Shown here: positions 18,954 through 27,820 of the stretch, in pieces
Numbering within the stretch: position 1 is the first letter of the stretch
Layout: each line of letters opens with the position of its first letter
From: Streptomyces caelestis
Lineage (GTDB): Bacteria; Actinomycetota; Actinomycetes; Streptomycetales; Streptomycetaceae
NCBI RefSeq assembly: GCF_001279005.1
Contig: NZ_LGCN01000276.1
Location: 138,511-202,510 of the forward strand
Direction of reading: 5' to 3'
Length of the DNA: 64,000 bases
Made by a program: the position numbers and the translations under genes
The notes under the pieces: generated by a model
The model's database searches: none
Told to the model about the DNA's origin: nothing
What the model saw: only the letters and a program-made list of their open reading frames with translations

Positions 18954-20933
18954 TCAGACCTGCGTCCGCTCCTCGACGACCTTCGCGATCTTCGCGATGG
19001 CCTCGTCGAGGGGGATGCCGTTCTCCTGGGAGCCGTCGCGGTAGCGGAAGGAGACCGCGCCGTTCGTCATGTCCTCGTCGCCCGCGATGACCATGAAGGG
19101 CACCTTCTGCTTCTGGGCGTTGCGGATCTTCTTCTGCATGCGGTCCGAGGAGGAGTCGACCTCGACGCGCAGTCCCTGCCTGCGGGCCGTGTCCGCGAAC
19201 TTCTCCAGGTAATCGACGTGCGCGTCGCCGATCGGGATGCCGACCGCCTGGACCGGGGCGAGCCACGCCGGGAACGCGCCCGCGTAGTGCTCGAGCAGGA
19301 CACCGAAGAATCGCTCGATGGAGCCGAACAGCGCACGGTGGATCATGACGGGCTGCTGACGCGAGCCGTCCGCGGCGGTGTACTCGAGACCGAACCGCTT
19401 GGGCTGGTTGAAGTCGACCTGGATGGTCGACATCTGCCAGGAGCGACCGATGGCGTCGCGCGCCTGCACGGAGATCTTCGGTCCGTAGTAGGCCGCGCCG
19501 CCCGGGTCCGGGACCAGCGGAAGGTTCTGCTTCTCCGCCGCCTGGCGCAGCGCCTCGGTGGCCTCCGCCCAGTCCTCGTCCGAGCCGATGAACTTGTCGG
19601 AGTCGTCGCGGGTGGACAGCTCCAGCTCGAACTCGTTCAGGCCGTAGTCGCGCAGCAGGTCCAGGACGAAGGTCAGGAGCGTGTCCAGCTCCTCGGGCAT
19701 CTGCTCCTTGGTGCAGTAGATGTGCGAGTCGTCCTGGGTGAAGCCGCGCGAGCGGGTCAGGCCGTGCACGACGCCCGACTTCTCGTACCGGTACACGGTC
19801 CCGAACTCGAAGAGGCGCAGAGGCAGTTCACGGTAGGAACGCCCGCGCGACTTGAAGACCAGATTGTGCATCGGGCAGTTCATCGCCTTGAGGCGGTAGT
19901 TCTGCTCGTCGAACTGGATGGGCGGGAACATGCCCTCCGCGTAGTGCGGCAGGTGCCCCGAGATCTCGAAGAGGTGCTCCTTCGAGATGTGCGGGGTGTT
20001 CACGAACTCGTACCCGGAGACCTCGTGCCGGCGGCGCGAGTAGTCCTCCATGACCTTGCGGACCACACCGCCCTTGGGGTGGAACACCGCGAGGCCGGGG
20101 CCCAGCTCGTCGGGGAAGGAGAAGAGGTCCAGCTCGGAGCCGAGCTTGCGGTGGTCGCGCTTCTCGGCTTCGGCCAGGAAGTCCAGGTACGCCTTCAGCT
20201 CGTCCTTGGTCGGCCAGGCGGTGCCGTAGATGCGCTGGAGCTGCGGGTTCTTCTCACTGCCGCGCCAGTAGGCGGCGGCCGAGCGCATCAGCTTGAAGGC
20301 CGGGATGGTGCGGGTGGTCGGCAGGTGCGGACCACGGCACAGGTCCTTCCAGCACAGCTCACCGGTCTTGGCGTCGAGGTTGTCGTAGATGGTCAGCTCA
20401 CCTGCGCCGATCTCGGCGTCGGCGCCGTCGGCGGCCTGCGCGGCGTTGCCCTTGAGGCCGATGAGCTCCATCTTGTACGGCTCGTCCGCCAGCTCCTCGC
20501 GGGCCGCGTCGTCGGTGACGACGCGGCGGGAGAAGCGCTGGCCGCGCTTCTGGATCTCCTGCATCTTCTTCTCGATGGCCTTGAGGTCATCGGGGTGGAA
20601 GGGCTTGTCCACGTCGAAGTCGTAGTAGAAGCCGTCCCGGATCGGCGGGCCGATGCCCAGCTTGGCCTCGGGGAACAGCTCCTGCACGGCCTGGGCCATG
20701 ACGTGCGCGGTGGAGTGGCGCAGGATGTTCAGACCGTCCTCGGAGGAGATCTCCACGCCCTCGACGGTCTCGCCGTCCCCGACCTCGTAGGAGAGGTCCT
20801 TGAGCTCACCGGCCACGCGCGCGGCGATGACCGAGCGCTCGCCGGCGAAGAGCTCGGCGGCCGTGGTGCCCGTCGTCACCACGCGTTCTTCCCGCTCGGA
20901 ATCGCGTTGGATGATCACACGGACGTCTGACAC
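18954..20933 (-). CDS. thrS: Threonyl-tRNA synthetase
   Basis: Charges tRNA-Thr; class II synthetase. The product is 659 residues from GTG (AGGAGA 5 nt upstream; [11 protein letters not shown]). The TGS domain occupies about 1-65, the editing domain has [16 protein letters not shown] near 90-105 and the HxxxC-type zinc/editing site, and the catalytic core has motif 2 FRYEKSG-like [11 protein letters not shown] and the zinc Cys in [11 protein letters not shown]. The anticodon-binding domain is C-terminal ([12 protein letters not shown] onward). No T-box leader is visible upstream; the 93-bp gap is too short for one. Confidence 0.98.
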   Translation of the reverse strand: MSDVRVIIQRDSEREERVVTTGTTAAELFAGERSVIAARVAGELKDLSYEVGDGETVEGVEISSEDGLNILRHSTAHVMAQAVQELFPEAKLGIGPPIRDGFYYDFDVDKPFHPDDLKAIEKKMQEIQKRGQRFSRRVVTDDAAREELADEPYKMELIGLKGNAAQAADGADAEIGAGELTIYDNLDAKTGELCWKDLCRGPHLPTTRTIPAFKLMRSAAAYWRGSEKNPQLQRIYGTAWPTKDELKAYLDFLAEAEKRDHRKLGSELDLFSFPDELGPGLAVFHPKGGVVRKVMEDYSRRRHEVSGYEFVNTPHISKEHLFEISGHLPHYAEGMFPPIQFDEQNYRLKAMNCPMHNLVFKSRGRSYRELPLRLFEFGTVYRYEKSGVVHGLTRSRGFTQDDSHIYCTKEQMPEELDTLLTFVLDLLRDYGLNEFELELSTRDDSDKFIGSDEDWAEATEALRQAAEKQNLPLVPDPGGAAYYGPKISVQARDAIGRSWQMSTIQVDFNQPKRFGLEYTAADGSRQQPVMIHRALFGSIERFFGVLLEHYAGAFPAWLAPVQAVGIPIGDAHVDYLEKFADTARRQGLRVEVDSSSDRMQKKIRNAQKQKVPFMVIAGDEDMTNGAVSFRYRDGSQENGIPLDEAIAKIAKVVEERTQV

Positions 20934-21026
20934 CGGTCTCTCCTGACTGAAGGCTGTGGTCGCGGCGCCATACCGGAGCGCACGCATGGGTGCGATCGTA
21001 CCGACCCGGGACCGCCGACCGCGAAA

Positions 21027-22259
21027 TCATTCCCCGTCGTCCGGTCCGCAGGCCTCCCCGAAGAAGGCCGCGGTCTCGGCGTTCGCCTGGAACGCCTTCA
21101 TCAGCCGGTCCCGTTCGGCCTCGTCGACCTGCACCGGTGCCAGCTCTCCGACGTCGGTGAGCCGGCGGAAACCGCCCCGGCTCTCCAGCCGCCCGCGCAC
21201 CCGCACCGGAAGTCCGACGAGGTGCGCGTGCCCGGCGACGCGGTAGTCCTCCTCGCCGAGCGCGATCCGGACGTGGCCGACCTCGGCCCCGGCGAGCACG
21301 CGCAGCCGGACCACGCCCTCGCCGCGCTGACCCGGTCTGTGCATCCGTACCACCGCGCCGGTGATCAGCACCGTGACGGACGGCTCCGCGCGCCGGTAGC
21401 GCAGACCGGCCTCGAGCAGGACGGGCAGGTCGGCGGGCGAGAACTCGACGGGTTCCGCGGAGGCGGCGCAGCCCTCGGGCACACCGGCCGCCGGGGCCCA
21501 GGCCACGGTGATCCGGGCGCCCTCGGCGCCCCGGACCAGGGCGACGAGGGCCTCGGTGAGCTCATGGCTGACGCCCGCCGTGACGGCCGTGTCGAAGGCG
21601 TCCATGCCGCCGGTGGCGCGGCGGTGGTCGACGGCCTCGCGGGTGGCGTGCAGGGCGTGGTGGAGGCGTACGGCGAGGGAACGGCCGGTGGTGACGGGGG
21701 CGAACGCGGTCAGCCGGCGTCCGCCGGGCGCCGGTCCGACGAGGACGGCGTCCAGGGCCGCGGCGGCCTGGCGGCGGTGCCGGGCGCCGTGGAAGCCGGC
21801 TTGCGCGCGGGTGGCGAGCGCCGCGGCGAGGAGGGTCCGGCGGGCGGCGGAGCGCAGCCGTTCCTCCGCGGTCCAGGCGGTGGCGCCGCCGGGCCCGGCC
21901 GGTGTGTCGCGCCACCAGTGGATCTCGTCGCTGGGCACGGCGAGGGCGAGCAGGATCTCGCGGGCGGAGGGGGTGGCGCTGCGGGACAGGGCGAGCAGGG
22001 CCTCGGCGAGCAGGTCCTCGCCGTCGGGGAAGGCGCGGGAGGCCGGGACCAGCAGGCTGGTGCCGGTGCCCGGCCCGGGCGGGGTCCAGCGGTCGTAGCG
22101 TCCGGCGGCGCCGCCGCGCCGCTGCCAGCCGTGCCGGTGCAGGAGGGCGGTGAGCACGGCGGGGTCGATGTCGGCGGGATCGCGCGGCCGGCCGTCGTAG
22201 GCGTCGGCGGGATGCGGGCGTACGGGCCTCAGGGGCTCCCCGGTCGGGCGGTGCGTCAC
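21027..22259 (-). CDS. Uncharacterised protein coupled to a DUF4365 gene
   Basis: I do not recognise this family. The product is 410 residues from GTG, with GGGAGGG 6 nt upstream. No signal peptide or TM helix is seen. The N-terminal 60 residues are Pro/Arg/Asp-rich; the middle is Ala-rich helical and contains VPSDEIHWWRDTP; the last 120 residues look like beta-strands (VRLRVLAGAEVGHVRIALGEEDYRVAGHAHLVG), perhaps an OB-like fold. Its GTG overlaps the stop of the upstream DUF4365 gene (GTGA), so the two are probably made together. A nucleic-acid role is a guess from the partner. Confidence 0.8.
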   Translation of the reverse strand: MTHRPTGEPLRPVRPHPADAYDGRPRDPADIDPAVLTALLHRHGWQRRGGAAGRYDRWTPPGPGTGTSLLVPASRAFPDGEDLLAEALLALSRSATPSAREILLALAVPSDEIHWWRDTPAGPGGATAWTAEERLRSAARRTLLAAALATRAQAGFHGARHRRQAAAALDAVLVGPAPGGRRLTAFAPVTTGRSLAVRLHHALHATREAVDHRRATGGMDAFDTAVTAGVSHELTEALVALVRGAEGARITVAWAPAAGVPEGCAASAEPVEFSPADLPVLLEAGLRYRRAEPSVTVLITGAVVRMHRPGQRGEGVVRLRVLAGAEVGHVRIALGEEDYRVAGHAHLVGLPVRVRGRLESRGGFRRLTDVGELAPVQVDEAERDRLMKAFQANAETAAFFGEACGPDDGE

Positions 22260-22822
22260 GGTTTCCCTCCCGTCCCGACCCGCGTCATGATCTCGCACAG
22301 CGCCCGGTCGTCGAAGACGCGTGCGGTGGGGATCCGTACGGTGGTGCGGCGCCGGCCGGTGACCGGGTGTCCGGCGAGGTTGGTCCAGTAGCAGCAGTGC
22401 CGCAGGTCGAGCCGGTCGTGGCCGGCGCGCAGCCAGTCGTCCCGGGCGCGCGGCACGATCATCACGACCAGGATCCTGTGCACCGAGACCGGGGTGCGGG
22501 CGAGCTTCTCCAGGTGCGCGTTGTCGAGCGTGAAGGAGAAGGAGCGGCCCGGCGGGTTCGGGGGGAGCTGGTAGGTCGCCTTGAGCTGCACCTTGATGGT
22601 GACCTCGTCGTCGACGGCGTGGCCGGGGGCGCTGTGGCTGACGTGCCAGTCGATGCCGTTGTCCGGGAACGGCTGGGAGAGCGAGCAGCCCGCGGCGGCC
22701 GCGACGGCGTGCAGATAGCCGACCTGCAGGGTCTCCATGCAGGCGGTGGTGGCGAGAGTGCCGCGAGCAGGTGGCGTGCGCTCGGGCAGCAGCCCGCCCC
22801 GCTCGGGCTGCGCGATGGCCAT
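22256..22822 (-). CDS. DUF4365 domain protein, possible PD-(D/E)xK-like nuclease
   Basis: Resembles the DUF4365 family, thought to have a restriction-endonuclease-like fold. The product is 188 residues, ATG with GGAAGG 9 nt upstream. The visible core is NGIDWHV (Asp58), then a strand ending VQLKAT (Gln79, Lys81), a D...(E/Q)xK arrangement with Gln in place of Glu, as I recall from this family. It is translationally coupled to an unknown partner and is divergent from a DnaQ-like exonuclease. Catalytic activity is untested; family members turn up in defence and repair contexts. Confidence 0.75.
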   Translation of the reverse strand: MAIAQPERGGLLPERTPPARGTLATTACMETLQVGYLHAVAAAAGCSLSQPFPDNGIDWHVSHSAPGHAVDDEVTIKVQLKATYQLPPNPPGRSFSFTLDNAHLEKLARTPVSVHRILVVMIVPRARDDWLRAGHDRLDLRHCCYWTNLAGHPVTGRRRTTVRIPTARVFDDRALCEIMTRVGTGGKP

Positions 22823-22990
22823 GGCCAACAGCCTTCCAGAACAAGTCTTTCCCCGTTGCGGGTCGCTGAACTGCAAAGACCCGTACTCCTGTTGTCTCCT
22901 TCCGGCGTACGGCGCAAACAGGCCGGGTATCACCGGTTCGGGCAGCGGACGGTGCGTCGACTGCCGATGGTGGACGAGGGGTTGTTGGGT

Positions 22991-23716
22991 ATGGCGTGCT
23001 GGTACGAAGGGCCGTTGGCCGCTTTCGACACGGAGACGACGGGTGTGGACGTCGAGGCCGACCGGATCGTGTCGGCCGCCCTCGTCGTGCAGGACGCGCC
23101 GGGCGTCCGGCCGCGGGTGACCCGGTGGCTGGTGAATCCTGGGGTGCCGGTGCCGGCCGGGGCGACGGAGGTGCACGGACTGACGGACGATCACCTGCAG
23201 CGCAACGGCCGCTGGCCGGCGCCGGTGATGTACGAGATCGCTCAGGCGCTGGCGGAGCAGGCCAGGGTGGGCCGTCCGCTGGTGGTGATGAACGCGCCGT
23301 TCGACCTCACCCTGCTGGACCGGGAGTTGCGCAGGCACCGGGCGTCGTCGCTGGGCCGCTGGTTCGAGCGGACGCCGCTGCTGGTGCTGGACCCCCGGGT
23401 GCTGGACAAGCACCTGGACCGCTACCGCAAGGGCCGGCGCACGCTGACCGACCTGTGCGCGTACTACGGCGTCGAGCTGGAGGCGGCGCACGACGCGGCG
23501 GCGGACGCGGTGGCCGCGCTGGAGGTCACCCGGGCGGTCGGGCGGCGTTTCGCCTCGCGGCTGGAGCGGCTGTCCCCCGGCGAGCTGCACGCCCTGCAGG
23601 CGGTGTGGCACGCGGCGCAGGCGCGGGGACTGCAGGCGTGGTTCGCGCGCACGGGCACGGACGAGGTGGTGGACCCGGCCTGGCCGCTGCGGCCGGACCT
23701 GCCGGCGGCGGCGTGA
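22991..23716 (+). CDS. DEDDh 3'-5' exonuclease (DnaQ-like)
   Basis: Stand-alone proofreading-type exonuclease domain; 241 residues. Exo I FDTETTG carries the metal ligands Asp13 and Glu15, Exo II is NAPFDLTLLDREL, and Exo III is HDAAADAVA with the His of the DEDDh type. The start ATG at 22991 has GAGGGG about 9 nt upstream; an in-frame ATG at 22967 is weaker. It is divergent from the DUF4365 pair with a 168-bp shared promoter region, and its 3' end meets the tRNA-Val hairpin. Substrate (DNA or RNA) is unknown. Confidence 0.92.
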   Translation: MACWYEGPLAAFDTETTGVDVEADRIVSAALVVQDAPGVRPRVTRWLVNPGVPVPAGATEVHGLTDDHLQRNGRWPAPVMYEIAQALAEQARVGRPLVVMNAPFDLTLLDRELRRHRASSLGRWFERTPLLVLDPRVLDKHLDRYRKGRRTLTDLCAYYGVELEAAHDAAADAVAALEVTRAVGRRFASRLERLSPGELHALQAVWHAAQARGLQAWFARTGTDEVVDPAWPLRPDLPAAA

Positions 23717-23741
23717 GGACCGCCCTTCGCCGGGGATGCAA

Positions 23742-23771
23742 AAAGCCGGTCCGTCGAGACGGACCGGCTTT
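23742..23771. terminator. Bidirectional terminator, exonuclease / tRNA-Val
   Basis: A 14-bp perfect stem AAAGCCGGTCCGTC with a 2-nt formal loop. On the minus strand the stem ends in a TTTTT run, so it should terminate the tRNA transcript intrinsically; it also lies 26 bp past the plus-strand exonuclease stop. Confidence 0.85.
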
Positions 23772-23776
23772 CCCGG

Positions 23777-23848
23777 TGGGCGATACTGGGTTCGAACCAG
23801 TGACCTCTTCGGTGTGAACGAAGCGCTCTCCCACTGAGCTAATCGCCC
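23777..23848 (-). tRNA. tRNA-Val (CAC)
   Basis: 72 nt, complete cloverleaf. The acceptor GGGCGAT pairs with ATCGCCC, discriminator A, no encoded CCA. The anticodon arm CTTCG-TTCACAC-CGAAG gives CAC; the T arm is ACTGGTTCGAACCCAGT. It follows the SRPBCC gene by 39 bp. An identical copy is at 31353-31424. Confidence 0.97.
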
Positions 23849-23887
23849 GGGAACGCACTGAACAATACAGGTCCGGGAAGGGTTCCT

Positions 23888-24337
23888 TCAAACCGCTTCC
23901 AGGTGGGCGGCCAGGCCGCGCCGGCCGGCCCGCATCATCAGGGCGTGGTTGGCGCGCAGGACGGGCCGTCCCGGCACGGCGAGCAGGCGCAGCAGCGGCT
24001 TGCGGACGTCGGCCTCCTGCTCGTAGTGGGCGAGGCAGCCGTGGGGTCCCAGGCGGGTGACGGTCCAGCGGGCCCAGCCGTCGATGTCGCCGGACAGGCC
24101 GACCTCCAGGATCCCGGTCTCCGGGTCGCGCCGTCCCTCCCGCACGGTCGAGGTCAGGTCGTACGGCAGGAGGGAGCGGATCGTGACGATCCCGTTGGTG
24201 TCGTCGAGCCGGGTGACGTCCCGTACCTGGGGCCACCACAGGGGGTAGTCCTCGATCCGCTCCAGGACGCGGTAGACCACCGGGGTGGGCGCGGACAGGG
24301 TCCACAGACTGCGGAAGCGGTAATGGTTCCAGTCCAT
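23888..24337 (-). CDS. SRPBCC-superfamily (polyketide cyclase/START-like) protein
   Basis: Single-domain hydrophobic-pocket protein of 149 residues. It begins MDWNHYRFRSLWTLSAP, has the typical early segment VYRVLERIEDYPLWWPQVRDV, and ends with a long amphipathic C-terminal helix (RANHALMMRAGRRGLAAHLE), as the fold requires. It probably binds a lipid or aromatic ligand; none can be named. It starts 35 bp past the rhamnogalacturonan-lyase-like gene, so it could be the last gene of that operon, but no pathway link is evident. Confidence 0.85.
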   Translation of the reverse strand: MDWNHYRFRSLWTLSAPTPVVYRVLERIEDYPLWWPQVRDVTRLDDTNGIVTIRSLLPYDLTSTVREGRRDPETGILEVGLSGDIDGWARWTVTRLGPHGCLAHYEQEADVRKPLLRLLAVPGRPVLRANHALMMRAGRRGLAAHLEAV

Positions 24338-24371
24338 GGACGTCGTGTTCCCGTCCGCGCCCGTGATGTGC

Positions 24372-27110
24372 CTACGGCATGCGGTCCCCCAGCAGCGCCA
24401 GGTTCTCGATGGCGGCGAGGCCGTAGAGCGCGGTGTCGTTGGTGGACACCCAGGCGGCCTCACTGCCGGCGACCAGGGCCATGGGGCCGCTGACCTTCTC
24501 GGTCTTCCAGGGCGCCGACTCCTTGTAGCCGTCGGAGTCGTAGAACTTCTGCCACGCCCGCTTCGCCAGCTTCTCGTCGCCGGTCCGCACGGCGGCGTAG
24601 GCGTCGAGGCGGGAGTGGCCCTGGAAGAGGATCAGGCTGCCGAAGTGGGAGCCGTAGCGCGCGGCCTGTTCCGTCTTGCTCGCGTTGAAGTAGCGGCAGT
24701 AGTCGTAGTACGCCTCGTTGAACTCCGGCATGTCGACGAGGTCGATGAGCTCGGCGCAGAGTTCGCCCAGGCCGAAGACGGCCGACAGGTGGGAGACCTC
24801 GACCTTCGGGGTGTCGGCGACGGCGAACTCGCCGGTGTCGAGGTCGTACAGGCCGCTGCCCTGGACGAAGCCGTTGGGCTGGGCGGCGATGGTCTTCATG
24901 GTGGAGAGCACGCGGGCCTTGGCCTTCTCCCACTTGGGACCCTTGCGTTCCCACTCGGTGAGCCAGGCGGAGACCAGTCCGCTCCAGTCGGTGCCGAAGC
25001 CGATCGACAGGGCGTTGCGGTCCGGGGTGTACGGCTCGGTGCGGATCTTGCGGATGGGGTCGAGGACGAGGAAGGTCTCGTCGGAGTCGACGTTGGCGTG
25101 CATCAGGTCGCCGACGCGTTCGTCGGCGGTGAGGAAGTAGTAGTAGCGGCGGTAGGTGGTGTTGGCGATGCGCTGCTGCTTGGCGCTGTCGGCGAAGTGC
25201 TGGACGCCGTGCCGGGTGCCGAGGCCGGCCCACTTGCCGATGTGGTAGACGTCGACCTCGCCGGTGTGGCGGGTCATCGCCTCGGCGAAGCGGAAGATGT
25301 CGGCGCGGCCGGAGCGCAGGTACGCGTACCAGAGCCACAGGTCGGGCGAGAGCTCGGAGTTGTCCCAGGCGTAGCCGCCGACGTCGTACCGCCACTGGTG
25401 CCGCACGGTGTCGTAGGTGTGCATGATGTCGCCGTAGTCCCAGAAGCCGTACCAGCGGCGCTGCTCCACCTGGTCCTTGTAGTAGGTGAAGAGGAAGTCG
25501 AGGTGGTCCTCGATCTTCGCCTTGGCCGGGGTGGAGCGGTCCGGTTCGGCGAACAGGCCCTTGCCGAAGACCCCGGCGCCGATCAGCTGCCCGGGCGGGG
25601 CGGCGAGCTGCGGGAGGACGCGGACGGCCTCGACCTGCTCGGCGAGCTTCTCGGCGCTCGGGGTGGACTCGTTGGCCCAGAAGAGGAGTTCGGAGGTGCG
25701 GGCGATGCCGTACGGGGTGCCGAACCCGGGCTCGTAGTCCTCGTAGGTGATGTTGAGGCCCTCGAGCTGTTCGGGGAAGGTGTCCTGGCCCATGCCGTCG
25801 TGGTAGAAGCGCAGGTCCATGGGCTGGGCCTCGGGTGACCAGAGCCAGAGGGTGACCTCGGCCTCGTCGGTGTGGGCGTCGCGGATGTCGAGCTGGGCGG
25901 GGTGCTTCTCCCAGAAGTCGCGCAGGCCGAAGGAGAGGCCGCCGGTGACGCCGCCGACGTAGCCGAAGCCGGAGGCGCGCCGGCCGCCGCCGGCGCCGAT
26001 CCAGCCGTAGCCCTTCTTGGTGCGCTTGCGCAGGGTGAAGCCGTCGGCGGAGAGCTGGGAGAGGGTGTAGTCGCCCCATTCGGGGATGTACTGCAGGCGG
26101 GTGGTGACCCGCTGGTCCCAGGTGGCGGGGTCGGGGAGCTTCTCGCCGGCGAACTGGGCGGCCTGGACGGCGGCTCCCGGGTCGCGGCGCAGTCCGGTGA
26201 TGCCCTTGACGGCCTCGCGGAGCAGACCGGTGCCCTCGCCGCCGAGGCGGATGTGCCGGTCGTAGGACTCGTCGCGCAGGGGGACGGTGAAGCGGACGCC
26301 GAGGCCCCGGATGAAGTCGCCGCTCGCCTTGCCGGGCTCCTGCTTCCCGTCGTAGGTGATGGTGTGCACCATGCGGAAGGAGTCGGCGCCGGCGTAGAAG
26401 TAGAGACGGATGGAGAAGGGCAGCAGGTCGCGGTGGCCCTTGCGGTGCGTGCCGTCGATACGGACGACCGCGCGGACGGGGCCCTCCTGTTCGACGGTGA
26501 CGTCGGAGACGGCGCCGTCGAAGCGTTCGGTCCTGACGGTGGTCTGGTCGCCGTCCTCGTACTCGGGCTGGCGCAGGACGACGAGGCGGCCGTTCCTGGC
26601 GATCTCGGTGGAGCCGCGGGTGACCGACTTGACGATCGTGTGGCCGGACGTGCCGATCCGGGCGGTGATGACGCCGGTCGAGACGTCGACGGTGCCGCCG
26701 CGCCTGTCGACGGTGACCTTCTTCTCGGGGGCCGCTGCGGGCGCCCCGGGGGCCAGGGTGAGCTTGCCGGACCCGGAGCTCACGGCGTGCGCGGTCCACT
26801 TGAGGGAGCCGTCGGGCCAGTAGGCGATCGGCCAGGACTGGACGGGGACGGACTTCCCGTCGGCGTCGGTCAGCGCGAAGGTCTGGTCCTCCTGGTGGGC
26901 GCCCTTGGGCCAGGGCACGCCGACGGTGGAGCCGGGGGCCGCGCCGAGGCCGCCGTCCTCCAGCCAGTCGAGGGTGACCGGGTCGGCGTCGGCGGCTTCC
27001 GCGCGGGGCGCGGCGGCGGCGTTCCGCGTTCCCAGGGCCCAGCTGAACTGGGCGGCGGCTCCGGCGACGGCGGCCGCCTTGAGCAGGGATCTGCGGGGGA
27101 TGGGGGACAT
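24372..27110 (-). CDS. Tat-exported exo-rhamnogalacturonan-lyase-like protein (RIFT-barrel family)
   Basis: Large secreted enzyme of 912 residues. The twin-arginine signal has RRSLLK at 6-11, an Ala-rich h-region and a probable AAA cleavage region near 35. I place the body in the exo-rhamnogalacturonan lyase/YetA-like family with an N-terminal RIFT barrel and a C-terminal (alpha/alpha)-type region rich in Trp, Tyr and His (WYGFWDYGDIMHTYD, DVGGYAWDNSELS). It is the last gene after an ABC importer and a YesL-like gene, the same partners as the B. subtilis yes locus, which supports pectin rhamnogalacturonan as substrate. The start at 27110 has GGAAAGG adjacent; an ATG 24 bp upstream lacks one. 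Family call rests on memory and context. Confidence 0.78.
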   Translation of the reverse strand: MSPIPRRSLLKAAAVAGAAAQFSWALGTRNAAAAPRAEAADADPVTLDWLEDGGLGAAPGSTVGVPWPKGAHQEDQTFALTDADGKSVPVQSWPIAYWPDGSLKWTAHAVSSGSGKLTLAPGAPAAAPEKKVTVDRRGGTVDVSTGVITARIGTSGHTIVKSVTRGSTEIARNGRLVVLRQPEYEDGDQTTVRTERFDGAVSDVTVEQEGPVRAVVRIDGTHRKGHRDLLPFSIRLYFYAGADSFRMVHTITYDGKQEPGKASGDFIRGLGVRFTVPLRDESYDRHIRLGGEGTGLLREAVKGITGLRRDPGAAVQAAQFAGEKLPDPATWDQRVTTRLQYIPEWGDYTLSQLSADGFTLRKRTKKGYGWIGAGGGRRASGFGYVGGVTGGLSFGLRDFWEKHPAQLDIRDAHTDEAEVTLWLWSPEAQPMDLRFYHDGMGQDTFPEQLEGLNITYEDYEPGFGTPYGIARTSELLFWANESTPSAEKLAEQVEAVRVLPQLAAPPGQLIGAGVFGKGLFAEPDRSTPAKAKIEDHLDFLFTYYKDQVEQRRWYGFWDYGDIMHTYDTVRHQWRYDVGGYAWDNSELSPDLWLWYAYLRSGRADIFRFAEAMTRHTGEVDVYHIGKWAGLGTRHGVQHFADSAKQQRIANTTYRRYYYFLTADERVGDLMHANVDSDETFLVLDPIRKIRTEPYTPDRNALSIGFGTDWSGLVSAWLTEWERKGPKWEKAKARVLSTMKTIAAQPNGFVQGSGLYDLDTGEFAVADTPKVEVSHLSAVFGLGELCAELIDLVDMPEFNEAYYDYCRYFNASKTEQAARYGSHFGSLILFQGHSRLDAYAAVRTGDEKLAKRAWQKFYDSDGYKESAPWKTEKVSGPMALVAGSEAAWVSTNDTALYGLAAIENLALLGDRMP

Positions 27111-27210
27111 GGCCTTTCCTTTCCTTTGCTGCATTGCAAGGTGATGTCAAGGGCATGACAGACAGAGGTGCGGCGCCGGAGCGCCGGCCTCCACAGAGGG
27201 GCACCGTCCG

Positions 27211-27810
27211 TCAGCGGTGCCGGTACCGCTCCTCCACGGCGACGGCCGCCGCCGCGACGGCCCCCAGGACGGGGACCGCCAGCGGCGGGGCGAACCACCC
27301 GGACAGGGCCACGACGGCCAGTCCGCAGACGAGCAGGAAGGATCCGGCGGGATCGAGCACGGTGCGCCGGCCGGCGTCCGCGAGCAGTGCCCGCCAGGTC
27401 GTGCCGGGCGCCCAGAGCGCGGCCGCCCGCAGCAGGGCCACGGCGGCCCCGATCAGCGCGAAGACTCCGACGGCCCCGACGAGCGGCCCACCGGGGAGTC
27501 CGGCCCGCGCGGCCAGGACGTCCACCCACACCGCGGCGGCCACGGCCCACCCGGCGAGCCCGACGGCCCACCCGCCGCGCACGGCGGTGCGGAAGTCCAG
27601 GACGAACTCCCGCAGACCGCCGTCCTGGTGGGTGGTACGACGCCACAGGTGCCGGGCGCCGGCGGCGAAGGCCGCGGGGTAGGTGACGCCCCCGAGGCAG
27701 GCCACGGCGATCCACACGCCGGTGAGCAGGCACTCGGCGAAGACCGCGAAGCGCTCGCCGAACACGGACTCCCTGCGCGAGGTGCGCGCCTTCACGCGTG
27801 CTTGCACCAT
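27211..27810 (-). CDS. YesL-like (DUF624) membrane protein
   Basis: 199 residues with about five TM helices: FAECLLTGVWIAVACLGG, AVGLAGWAVAAAVWVDVL, LVGAVGVFALIGAAVALL and FLLVCGLAVVALSGWFAPP are clearly visible. The N-terminus and the pattern of a binding-protein operon followed by a DUF624 protein match YesL of the rhamnogalacturonan locus. It starts 10 bp after permease 2. The role of YesL proteins is unknown; involvement in uptake or sensing is inferred. Confidence 0.75.
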   Translation of the reverse strand: MVQARVKARTSRRESVFGERFAVFAECLLTGVWIAVACLGGVTYPAAFAAGARHLWRRTTHQDGGLREFVLDFRTAVRGGWAVGLAGWAVAAAVWVDVLAARAGLPGGPLVGAVGVFALIGAAVALLRAAALWAPGTTWRALLADAGRRTVLDPAGSFLLVCGLAVVALSGWFAPPLAVPVLGAVAAAAVAVEERYRHR

Positions 27811-27820
27811 GGTGACCGCC

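Noticed and set aside
24460..27204. A 914-codon frame within the rhamnogalacturonan-lyase-like gene on the same strand
   Set aside because: Arg/Pro-rich out-of-frame reading with no domain; the chosen frame has a Tat signal and folded-protein composition.
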